Origin: Scatophagus argus
Taxonomy: Eukaryota; Chordata; Actinopteri; Scatophagidae
Assembly (NCBI RefSeq): GCF_020382885.2
Contig: NC_058503.1
Coordinates: 1,849,110 to 1,913,109, forward strand
Reading direction: 5' to 3'
Length of the DNA: 64,000 bases
In this document: one piece after another, positions 11,972 through 22,208 of the stretch
How positions within the stretch are numbered: the first letter of the stretch is position 1
Layout of the letters: the number at the start of each line of letters is the position of its first letter
Made by a program: the position numbers and the translations under genes
The notes under the pieces: generated by a model
Databases searched by the model: none
Seen by the model: the letters and a program-made list of their open reading frames with translations, nothing else
What the model was told of the DNA's origin: nothing

Positions 11972-13040
11972 ACTGGCCCGTGTAGGAGATGGCAGGGGGG
12001 CTGGGCCTCCTCCCTGTGTGGAGTGGAGCACTTGCACTGCCTTCCAGACAGGTTACAGTCAAGTCTCGCAGTAATTTCTTCACCTCTCCTCAGTCCTGAT
12101 TTTGTCTGAATGAAGAAGTAAAAGGATTTGTTTTGGTGGAAGATTACATCTTGACTTACCCAATGTCACTTCTATTTCTCACTCAAGGCAACAACAGTCT
12201 TTTCCAGTGCAGACATGAAGTCTAAAGACTAGGGTTTTATGAGGAGTGACTGAGACAGTAAGACATAGATTATTTATCTCTATAGCTTGACCTTTACCAG
12301 CTCTTAAAAGTCCACTGGGTTCAGGTCTTACCTTGTCTCACACACACCTTTCTTCCAGTACACCACAGAGTCTAAACAGTGGGGCTTTTTTAAGGAGGGT
12401 GGAGACTTGTTGGGCATGAAACCAATGAATAACGAGAGACAAGTTTGGATTGCATTGCTTTACATTTCCCAGGCCTGCATGTTTTCTCTGTGTTCACCGA
12501 GTCAGAGCCATATTTTAAAAAAAGCAAGCTGTATTATCCTGCAGTGACACTTAGCTTAACAGGGATGCTGCGCCTCAGATTGCTGTCTTCCACCTCATAG
12601 ACAACAATGCTGAACACCCATCACTGCAGCAAATTAATCATTTGAAACAATACTCAAACCCCAGCGTCATACTGTGAAGAGTGCTGACAGGGACCGGTTG
12701 GCTTTCCTACATTCTGTCACTATAAGCTTACTCCGACAGTGAATGTTATCACATCGCCAGCCTTTATCTTATATTATGTGCTAACGGGACACCGTTCCGA
12801 CCACTCAGGTCGTACGAGACAAAACTGAATCAAAGCTTTATATTTCGACGCCCGATTAAACATACCAACACAACACGTTCATCTCGACAAGATATAACTA
12901 CTGCGGAGGAAATAGAAAAATATTTACCGTATATATTGTCGTTTCAGCAGCGCAAGTGCAGCAAGCTTAACTGTTGACAATTTGGCTATCAGCTGGTTAA
13001 AGAAAATGTTAACACTTCCTGTAAAGTGGCGCATGCGCAC
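11972..13040 (-). other. Rab5-family gene 5' leader, first intron and promoter core
   Basis: A probable non-coding first exon lies at about 13020-12928 (minus), ending in a GTAAATA donor at 12927. Its transcription start should lie near a perfect NRF1 palindrome, GCGCATGCGC, at 13029-13038. An intron of roughly 0.8 kb follows and rejoins upstream of the start codon near 12000-12110; the exact acceptor is uncertain. No other gene was seen. Confidence 0.5.
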
Positions 13041-13558
13041 TGGATGCCGCATTGTCAGTCTCGTAAAGAACCGCATTCCCCAACGCTCACTCGAGTGACT
13101 GTTCACATTTTCACATTCCTAAATTCCGATTAAATTTAGGTAACGTTCAGGTAACGTTTTTATTTCCAGTAACAGGTATCGATGTTGAATAATGGCCACC
13201 ATCAATCCCCAGTCAAGCTTATTACCACCGCATTTGAACATGCTTTTGCTCACAAATATCTCCCCCTAATGTAGAAGGAATCTGAATGGATTTTTGAAGG
13301 GTATTTGACTGATCGAGACTTTCATATGATTATAGTTTGATACTATAGATTTTTGTCACTGTGGGTTCCAGGTCGCAAGGGGGCGCAAGAACGCAGATAG
13401 GAAGGTACTCGGAAGTCTTTACCACGTGAAGGATGTTGATTTATTTTGAACAGCGAACTATTTCAACATCGATAACCTTCTTATCAACACTTATTTTATG
13501 TACCGTACAATGTGTTTTAGAGTGTACCTGCGAAATGAAGTGACAGTTTTCTGACATT
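13029..13558. promoter_or_regulatory. Divergent promoter between the Rab5-family gene and lcmt2
   Basis: The two start regions lie about 0.5 kb apart in opposite directions. The Rab5 side has the NRF1 palindrome at 13029-13038. The lcmt2 side has a CACGTG E-box within TACCACGTGAAGG at 13420-13432. No TATA box was found at a suitable distance from either start. Confidence 0.5.
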
Positions 13559-16500
13559 ATGCCAGCCACAAACAGAAGGAAGCAGAAGCAAGGGAGAGAC
13601 ACCGCGGTAAGTGTGGGACTCATTCACTAGCAGCAAGCTAGCAGCAAGAATGAATCTTAGCTAGCAAAATCTGATATGACAAGTACGTAAAACTCGGCGG
13701 TTGGCAGTAATGCTGTGCTTGAGGCACTTGCGCTTTTCTTCTCTTTCACTTCTCTTCTGTTTCCTTCTCTTTCTTCTTTTTTTCCTGCCACCGCATACTG
13801 TGATATTCTACGATGATGTTTTAGCCCTCTACATTTATCTGACAGCCTATATATTTTCTACTAATATAGATTTCTCTGAAACATGAAACATTATTGTAGG
13901 TTAAACTTCTAAACATAAGCCTCTTAAAAATTAGCTTGATGTCGACCCACTACAACGGTAAAATGTTACATCCACATTAATACGGTAATCTAATAACTTA
14001 ATGTTTGTATTTTTACTTAAGTTGAATTTTATTCATGCAGGACTTTTACATTTAGTGGCATGTTTTTCCATTGGTACTTTTATATAAGTAAAGGATCTGA
14101 ATACTTCTTCCACTACTGACTTCTTTTACTGAAATAAAGGAGTATTTCTTCCATCACTTGCAATTGAAGTCAAAGTGGTCACAGGCTTTGGCATTTATAG
14201 TTATGATGTTTTTGTGTGGCTTGACCCAGGTACAGGGAACCAATGACAGCAGTGTGGTGAGCAAGGTGTCTGCTGCAGCGCACGGCTACTTCCAGGATGT
14301 CTTCCTTCAGCACTTGGTGTGCAAAGTGACCAGGAGAGCCCCACTCATCAACAGGTCAGCAGAGATCTTCATCTTCTCACACTCAGCTTTGCACAGGATT
14401 CAGTGACCAAAGTCACAGTTACTATATCAAACACTCCCAATACATATACAACCTTGGTTTAAAGTGGTGTTGGCGTAATATGTGAACGTAATTTATGTAG
14501 TGGCAAAGAACTGCCACTTGGGATAGGATGAAATCACTCTCATTAATTGTTAAGCCTAAAAATAAACAGTGAAATGTAGTAATAACAATAATGATGTACT
14601 GTGTTTGCATGTTTCAGGGGCTATTATGTGCGCTGGAGAGCTGTGGACCACTGTGTGAGGAGGTTCCTACACGTTACTGAAAACTGCCCCAAGAGACAGG
14701 CAAGTTAATCATATATTGTCTGATAAGATTTAGTAGAGAATGTTTCCATGTTGAATCGTTTCATATTTTATATACTATTATTTGTCTTTTTTCTCATTCC
14801 TTCTGTCATTATTGTTCCACTTCTTTTTTGTTTAGATTTTGTCATTGGGTGCAGGGTTCGATTCTCTGTATTTCCGCCTACATGCAGATGAAGCACTTGA
14901 CAGAGCTGTTGTGTTTGAGGTAGACTTTCCTGATGTGGCGCGGCGCAAGGCCGCCCTGATCGATTCGAATGTTACACTGAGACTGATGTTAGGCCCCCTT
15001 TTATCTTTTGTGACAGGTTGGTCATTTCCTTTTCATTTGTGCTCACTGTGTTTGGAAGAGATTTGGTTTTCTTTTCAGAAGTCTGGAAAAAAATGTCCCT
15101 GTCAGAACTCATGTTCAATTTCATAAACATATTCCTGTCTGTGTGTCTTCAGGGCCTGTATATGTATCTAGTGGTCAGTACCGTCTGTTAGGGGTAGATG
15201 TTAGGGAGGAGTCCCAAGTGGAGGAGGCTCTGGGTGGAGCTGGGCTGGACTGGTCTGCCCCTACGCTAGTTCTGTCTGAAGTTGTGCTTACCTACATGGA
15301 AACACAATGGTAAGGTAATTCCTTTTTACTCCACTACATTTCTCTGACAGCTGTAATTTGATAGATAATTAGCCTATTTAGTATACCTGCACTACCGCAG
15401 ATCTTTCATTCCTGCTGCTGTTAGACTGTATAATTCTATGGTCTAGTCCTCTTTCTTCCCTTATGAGGACTTGTATATAGCTTTATAGTGTACTGTTTTT
15501 ACTTACCTTGTAAATTGTTAATTTATTTTACCTCTACATTCTTTTGTAACTGTTTTTGCACTCCTCTTCTGTCCTTGTGAGCTGCCACAACAAGTGAAAT
15601 TCCCCACTGCGGGATCAATAAAGTTCATCTTATCTTATCTTATCTTAAATCAGCTAATTAATTATGATATGTGATCATAGATTAAACTATCCACAGTATC
15701 GAAAGTAATTAAAATGAGCTCCAGCTTTTACAACTTTGTAGTGTAAATGTACACATTAAGGCATCAATAATTATAATTCAGTTTTGTGCAGTATATTTTG
15801 ATGCTAGTACTTTTACTGAAGTAAAAATTAATATTAAGTAAAAAAAAGTCTTTCTTCCAAATCTGCACCATGCCTAATATCTAGCATCACTAGCACACTT
15901 GTGATTATGATTTTAGCTAGAATCACACAGTTCTGACGTGAATGTTTGTTTGTTGTGCTTTTATGTTGTGTGTCTTGCAGGTCAGATGCTGTCATCAGCT
16001 GGACAGCAAAGCTCTTGCCACAGTCACTCTTTGTTGTATATGAGCAGATACGTCCACATGATCCCTTTGGACAGATCATGCAGGATCATTTCCTGAAACT
16101 AAATTCAGCTCTTCATGCCCTCCGACAGTACCCAGACACTGCTGCACAGAGACACAGGTTCCTGGACAAGGCCAGTACGCAGACAATGTTGGACAGACTT
16201 TTAATCACGCGACATATGCAAGCACACACACACAAGTGTATGATAAAATAATTTGAACTGTTTTTTGTGTAGTACACACAAATGTTAAATTGGATATGGT
16301 GTTTTAATAAACGTGTTGTTGTGTGCAGGGCTGGGAGCAGTGTGTATGTCTGGATATGAATGTCTTCTACCTCGGGCTGGTCCCTGAGGAGGAGCGATGC
16401 AGAGTGGAGAAGCTTGAGCCTTTTGATGAATATGAGGTTAGCTGTTGAAATGTGACTGCATTTTCTTATTTGATGGAGCTCTGATTGTCTCTCTGTCATA

Positions 16501-19500
16501 CTCTTTATGAAATCTGGTAATAATATTCAACAGAATTTCTCTGTATGTGTCTACCTTCAGGAATGGCATCAGAAATGTTCCCACTACTTCATCCTTACTG
16601 CATGTCGAGGTGCTTTGACGGCGCAGGCTTTACTCACACAGGCTCCAGGTAGCTCAGGTCTCATAGAAAATACCTGTCGTGGCTTCCAACTGACAAGATT
16701 TTTTGTAATACCTTTTTGAGTCATTTTACATCTGATTAAACAAAATCAAAAACAAAACATATGTTTCCTCTTGCCTATAGTGCTATTTATCCATTGAGAC
16801 TGCTTTGGTTGTAGAGATGTCTGCACTTCACTTGTGGTGCTCAGCAGCAGTATTTCTTTCCAGAAATCATGACCTGGTTACTTGAGATAATCCACAGACC
16901 TTGCTGGAGGACATTAATGCCTACATCACATCCTGTCACAAGCATGAGCTTCTCATCCATGAGTAGATGCACATTTCCTTCTGTGCAAGGATAAGGTGTA
17001 GTTAGGTAGAAAGAAAATAGTTCCTACATGAAACTCCTCACAAGCATTGAAAGTATAGAGAGAGTTCACCAAAAGCGAAAAAAGTGTGTAAGTGTAAGAG
17101 TGAGTGTAAGTGTAAAAGTGAGTAAGATTCCAAACCATAAGCAGCAAAAGATGATCAATGATATTGAATTGACCAACCTTTAATATATTTATCTGCAAAT
17201 AATCTGCAATCTAGTATACATCTCTTTCGCAATGACATGCATCTTGTAAATAAATCCGATCACAGTGGCAGCAACAGGTGTTTGAGTTGTTTACATTACC
17301 AAGCTAATGCATGGATGAAGTGATGTCTGTGTTCCAATGTAGGAATAATGTTGAGGGAAGTTCCCTTACATGATGTTTTCTGAACAGGGAGAAGGGAGTG
17401 TTGTTTATGTACAATGTACAACAGAATGCAGCTCATTTGTTTATTTTCCCTCAGTGTCGTCAATGTCATCCACTTGCACATCTTGGAGCCCCATAGCCCT
17501 CAGTGTGCAGACCGTACCAGTTTGTATGGAAGGGCTGGGGATGGCTTCCTCCTTGGTGAGCCCAGGGCAGATCCTGCTGACAGGAGGCTCTAGCAGAGGA
17601 GGTAGGGGGGCAGCAACTCAGTTTCTCATCAGGGGCCAGGAAGGCTGGAGATCTGCCAGTGTGGAACTGTCAGGAGGTTTGGGTGAGACGGCTAGCTTCC
17701 TCTGATTTATTCATTTATTTATTTATTTTTGTTTGTTTGTTTTTTGTTTTGTCAGTAGTACACTTTCCCTTGTGCTATACTCTTACACTGAATCCACAAA
17801 AAGTTAGTTTCGGGTTCAATCAGGAATTTTCCAATTATGCGTGACTCTTGAACATACATTTCACTCATAACTGAAAAATCAGTCGTTTATTTACCCCTGT
17901 GCTGGTAGAAAGTCAGGTGCGTGCACACTAGAAGAGATCAAGAAGAACTCACAATCTTTGCATCCCTCAGTGTTTTCCTGCTTTGCGTAAGATTGTGCCA
18001 CACCCCACCAACGGTGCATGTGCACACATTTAAGCTTGTGCACCCATTTGAGATGGGATGGGCTCTAATGATTTTAGTTCAATACAATACAATACTTTAT
18101 TGTCCCAAAAAGAAATTTGTTGTCACAGCTTACACGGTTGGGACATGAGGACATACAGTACATACAATAACCTGTATCTGCAGCCACGAATCCTGAGCTA
18201 TGGACAGAGTTATTGACATTAAGAAGTGCAAGTATGGCTGTGTTGTCTGAGTATTTGAAGTATATGGTGATTGCTGAGGGGTTGGTACAGTCATTGGTGT
18301 AAAGTGTGTACAGGAAGGGGCTGAACACACAACCCTGGGGGTCTCCAGTGTTGGTGATAATGGTGGAAGATGTTGCAGAGCCCACTCTGATGGCTTGTGG
18401 TTTGTTGGTGCAAAAGCTGTAGAGCCAGTGGATGAGGAATGGTGGGACGTTGAGTTGAGTTTTCTGATCATCATTCAATAATTTCCTTTACGGGATCAAG
18501 AACGTATGTCTATCTATCTATCTGCCTCTGTATGGTGTTAAACAGTGCTGAAGCCAATGAACAGGATCCAGATGAAGTTGTATGGGGATTCCAGGTGCAG
18601 TAGGATGGAATGAATTAAACATGCCACGATCTCCTCAGTCCCGCTCGTGGATCCCTAGGCGAACTGGTAGGGGTCCAGATGTGGTTTCACACTGGGAGGA
18701 TGGGACTTAAAACCAGTTTCTCCAGTTATTTCATGATAATGAAGGTGAGTGCAACAGCAGTGGTTGAGTTTTGATGGCCAAGTTTCTTGGGGACTGGAAT
18801 GATGGTCTATGTCTTCCATAAGGTGGGTACTGTGGCTGTCCTGAGCAATTCCCGAAACTGGGAGTGTACGATGGACCAACTCCGTGGCACAGTCCCTCAA
18901 CAAGTGTGCTTAGAGGCCCAGTAGCCTTTTTTGGTGGTGGGGTGAGTTATTGTGGGGCGTGTTTTTTGTTTGTTTGTTTGTTTTTGGGGTTTTTTTTTTT
19001 TTGTTTTTTTATTATAGTTAGTGAATGTTCTAACTTTCAGAAATGCTTGTTTGGTGCTCATGCTTCCAAATTCCTGCTCCAGTCTTTGTATTTGATTTTA
19101 TAATGTTATTTTTTTTATTGGTCAGGTTGTGTTCTTGACAGAAACCCAGTCCTGAAAGCCCTGATGTGGGTGGTAATCCAAGGTTTGAAGTTTGGATAAT
19201 TCCTGAATGATTTGGCAGGTATTGTGGTTGTGGTACAAAAGTGTATATAGTCTGTGATTGCGATGTTGTCCTCCGACCACTGTGTGCCGCTGTAGATCTG
19301 TGGTTTTTGGCGCTTCCGTTCCGGTTTGTAGTATGGGAACAGATGAGCAACGTTGTGGTCAGCAAAACCGAGCAGTGGTTGAGTGGTGTTGCCATAGTAC
19401 AAACATTCAACGGCTGCATTGAAGATTTTGGCTTATAGAAGGGTGTACATAATGTCTTTTCAAAACAGTTTGGGATCTCAGGGTCTCCAGAGACTTGGAT

Positions 19501-21792
19501 TATGCCAGTCTTTTTTTTCATGCTTTAAAAAAGTTCCCAGCTATTAAGTTGTTCAGGAGAGTGCTGCAACACTGTTTTGGTGTGAAGCTCCAGAAGTGTT
19601 TTGTGAAATAAGAGTCTGCATGGCGGTGAATAGATAATGACTGATTTTTCATTTTTGGATGAGCAGGTCCTACTAGACTACTAGTCCTAGAACAGACTAG
19701 TAGTCCTGACAAGTCATCTGTACAAAAGCATTTGTTCCAAAAAGTGAGCTGATATCATGACTATCATTACTGATTATTATTTTTTTAGTTGAAAAATTGT
19801 ACATGCTTTTATTTCAGCTCCCAGTGTAGTTATTCGTTTGTTCTGTCGCATTCCTCCAGGTGTTCGACTCTACCACACTATCACCTCTCTTCCTGGAGGA
19901 GATTTGGTGGTATACGGCGGTCGCTCGTCTCCACTCAACCCAATTCAAGGTCTTCTGAGAGTAACTCTGAACCCCCACAGTCCATCTGGTTGTCTCGACT
20001 CAGAGGACCGAGACATGGTGAAACTTTGTGTAGAGCAGATTGTCTGTACGGGTGATCCACCACCAGCGAGATGGAGGCACACTGCCACTGTGGTCAGTCA
20101 CAATGGTGAGAGAAACAGGAAATCTTAAGTGATTTATTTTTTTTTCTCTGTTTCATTTTTAGCCTTTTTTTTTTAATTGTACAATAAAACCTGATCATTT
20201 TTTCCTCTAGGCAAAGATTTTCTGTTTGTGTTTGGGGGAAAGAACGAATCAGAAGTAGTTCTGGGTGACTGCCACTTCCTGTGTCAAGACCAGCAGCACT
20301 GGACTGAGGTTTGCTTAGTCCCTGTCTATATGTTGTGTGTAGAGATAAGTTTTTAATTCACTCAGACTGTTTCTCTCCACTTTAAATTACATTGGACCTC
20401 ATGAAAGAGCCATTCATACCAACAGGTTTGTTATTAAGTGGCATATCTGAGTGATAAAGGACAAATGGTGGCATTGATTGTTTTTTTTTTTGTATTTTGA
20501 ATTTCTTTTTCTTTTTTTTACATTTCAGTAGTTGTTAAAAAATTCTGCACTCAGTAGTTTTAGGACTTTCATGCAGGCCTCTACCCACTACCATCCCCTC
20601 TGACAGTTTAGGCTGGCGTTATTCATTTCATTTTGTTAGCACTATCTATTGTCATCATGAGTTGTCCCTCAAAAAATGAGCACAGCTCATATGTGATCTA
20701 AAATGAAAGCATTTTGATGGTGGAGGAATTAAATCTGAAGAGACATTTACAGACAAAGCACCCAAACTTTGAAACAGACTTTCAAGCAGGTTTGGATGTT
20801 CACTGACATTGTTTTAACACATTTAAAATCCTTGCTTTACAGGTCAGACATAGGAAGCCTGTTTGCCCTTCACCTTTTTTCAAATCTGATCTGTCAGATT
20901 TTAAAGATCTGATCTTTAAAAGATAGTGTGGACCTTGGAACAATTATATGGGCTAACCTAACAGAAAAAGTAAGAGAGGTTTAGAAGAATATGACAAGGT
21001 GTTGCATGTATTATTTACAGATCCCAGTAGAGGGTGCAGCTCCAGAGGCCCGCCATTCCCACTCAGCATGTTCATATCAGAGCGGTGTGGTGGTGTTCGG
21101 AGGATTAGACCGAAGGGGAGTGCCACTGGGTGACACAGTGGTGTTAAGGCAAAATGAGAGAGGTTTCTACTGGGAAAGAATAGAGGTGCAGCCATCTCCT
21201 GTTCCCAGGTCTGTCATGTTTCAAAGCCATTGACAAATCTTTCACACAATTCTATTCTATATGGTTCAAAACTCTAAGACCATGTCCTCAAGTTTTTTTC
21301 TGGAGAAAACAATAAGACCTGGAATTTTTTGCTTTGTTTTAGGTACTCTCATTCTGCCCATGTGATTGGTCAAAGGCTGGTTGTGGTCGGTGGAGTTTGG
21401 CTGCATTCAGATGGTGTACCAGGTGGTGTTATTATCAACCTCACCACACACAGCAGCATGGAGTTCAGTCTGGACACGGTAATTTTAAACCATTTGCTGT
21501 GCTGATGCATCCAGTCCGAGTCTGGACAGAAGTATCAAGTAATTTGTTAGAAATCTGTTTTCACTAAGCATGTAGCTTTATTTGACAAGATACTGACTAA
21601 TAAATCACTGTGTTCTGCCGTCTCCAGACCTCAGTGCCCTGGCCTCTGATGCTTCACTCATTCTGCTCTGAGCTTCCAGATCCAAGGAAGCCAGAACTGC
21701 TACTGATGGGTGGGGGAGGAAACTGTTTCTCCTTTGGGACTCACTTCAACCTTCAGCCTGTCACTGTTGACCTCGGACCTATGCTGGGATGA
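13559..21792 (+). CDS. lcmt2: tRNA wybutosine-synthesising protein 4 / leucine carboxyl methyltransferase 2
   Basis: LCMT2 (TYW4) methylates and methoxycarbonylates the wybutosine precursor on tRNA-Phe next to the anticodon. Fourteen coding exons: 13559-13606, 14230-14354, 14618-14699, 14836-15016, 15153-15309, 15981-16170, 16329-16436, 16561-16648, 17455-17682, 19860-20105, 20211-20308, 21021-21208, 21343-21478, 21628-21792. They give 679 residues (human 686) with all phases closing. Residues 1 to about 325 form the PPM1-type methyltransferase with SAM motif [14 protein letters not shown] (87-100), [12 protein letters not shown] and [13 protein letters not shown]. The rest is a kelch-like beta-propeller ([35 protein letters not shown]) ending in the conserved [14 protein letters not shown]. 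Introns 3 and 6 begin with GC (14700, 16171). As I recall, the human gene has no introns in its coding region. Intron 9 carries a LINE. Confidence 0.95.
14018..14130. repeat. Short DNA-transposon-like repeat fragment in lcmt2 intron 1
   Basis: The end pattern AGTAAAGGATCTGAATACTT followed by CTTCCACTACTG is the complement of a terminal sequence seen at 24836-24875. This is a very common fish dispersed repeat, thought to be a non-autonomous DNA element. Intron 1 otherwise holds nothing recognised. Confidence 0.55.
15318..15840. repeat. Interspersed repeat interrupted by a LINE-type 3' tail
   Basis: The outer parts (15325-15362: TTTACTCCACTACATTTCTC then TGACAGCTG; 15650-15838: ATCAATAATTATAATTC and ACTTTTACTGAAGTAAAA) match the internal and terminal parts of the same dispersed element seen at 14018 and 24836. 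Between them, at about 15440-15648, lies a retroelement 3' end: AAATTCCCCACTGCGGGATC, AATAAAGTTCATC and four TTATC units. The arrangement looks like a later insertion into an older repeat, inside lcmt2 intron 5. Confidence 0.55.
16740..17045. repeat. Teleost dispersed repeat in lcmt2 intron 8
   Basis: The stretch contains TTTCCTCTTGCCTATAGTGC, TAGAGATGTCTGCACTTCAC, CCAGAAATCATGACCTGGTT and GAAAATAGTTCCTACATGAA in the order I recall for a widespread fish repeat. The first block also occurs at 9870-9915. No coding capacity. The remaining intron to 17454 has only short AG-rich tracts. Confidence 0.5.
18060..19520 (-). mobile_element. Degenerate L2/Rex-type LINE in lcmt2 intron 9
   Basis: Reading the minus strand from 19520 towards 18060, the order is that of a LINE ORF2. 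The end of the endonuclease domain comes first ([13 protein letters not shown] near 19350), then the linker with DYIHF and [15 protein letters not shown] (near 19180). A degenerate middle follows (18540-18900). The reverse-transcriptase core is at 18220-18420, with [16 protein letters not shown] and [11 protein letters not shown], where a YxDD-type motif would be expected. The 3' end (18110-18070) reads GGGACAATAAAGTATTGTAT. Internal deletions, frameshifts and stops make it inactive. It lies antisense to lcmt2. The 5' part is missing, as is usual for LINE copies. Confidence 0.8.
19560..19665. repeat. Dispersed repeat copy A (relative at 51857)
   Basis: GCAACACTGTTTTGGTGTGA, AGCTCCAGAAGTGTTTTGTG and AATAATGACTGATTTTTCAT in this order also occur, with modest divergence, at 51857-51975. 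It is therefore a repeat family present twice in the window. No ORF; class unknown. Confidence 0.5.
20309..21020 (+). other. lcmt2 intron 11, no recognised element
   Basis: This is an AT-rich intron between the kelch exons ending at 20308 and starting at 21021. It contains T runs and an imperfect short palindrome (GATCTTTAAAAGATA region near 20905-20925). No exon or known repeat was seen. Confidence 0.6.
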
Positions 21793-22120
21793 AGTAGCCT
21801 TAAGAGTTTCTGTGAAACCGTTCAGCTCAAATCAGTGACTTAAAATGAGGAAGTTATGCCATCCAAACTCCAGCCACAAGACACGCTAGCCAGGATGAAA
21901 CAGTTGAACTTGGATTATTTCCGACTGTATAAATAGAGCTTATGTCAGGCCTGTTCAGAGGTCCAGGCAAGTGATGTTGTGATTGTTATTGATCCCTGAA
22001 GTGCAGATGTCTGATTTAAGTGTGCCTTTTAAGGGCACAAAAGCTTAAAAGACATTAAACAACTTATGTATAGAAAATCCAAAGAAATGTTGTCTGCTTA
22101 CTGGACAGGTTTTTATTTGG
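21793..22120. other. Convergent 3' ends of lcmt2 and crygs
   Basis: lcmt2 (plus) has an ATTAAA signal at 22054-22059, about 260 bases after its stop. crygs (minus) has the AATAAA complement TTTATT at 22112-22117. The two transcripts should therefore end within roughly 50 bp of each other. Confidence 0.55.
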
Positions 22121-22208
22121 AAGACCTCAGTTCAAAATCACAAAATAGTCAATGAAAATTCTCATCAAATATCAGCATAGTAGGTGATTTTCTTGGATGG
22201 AACTTAAA

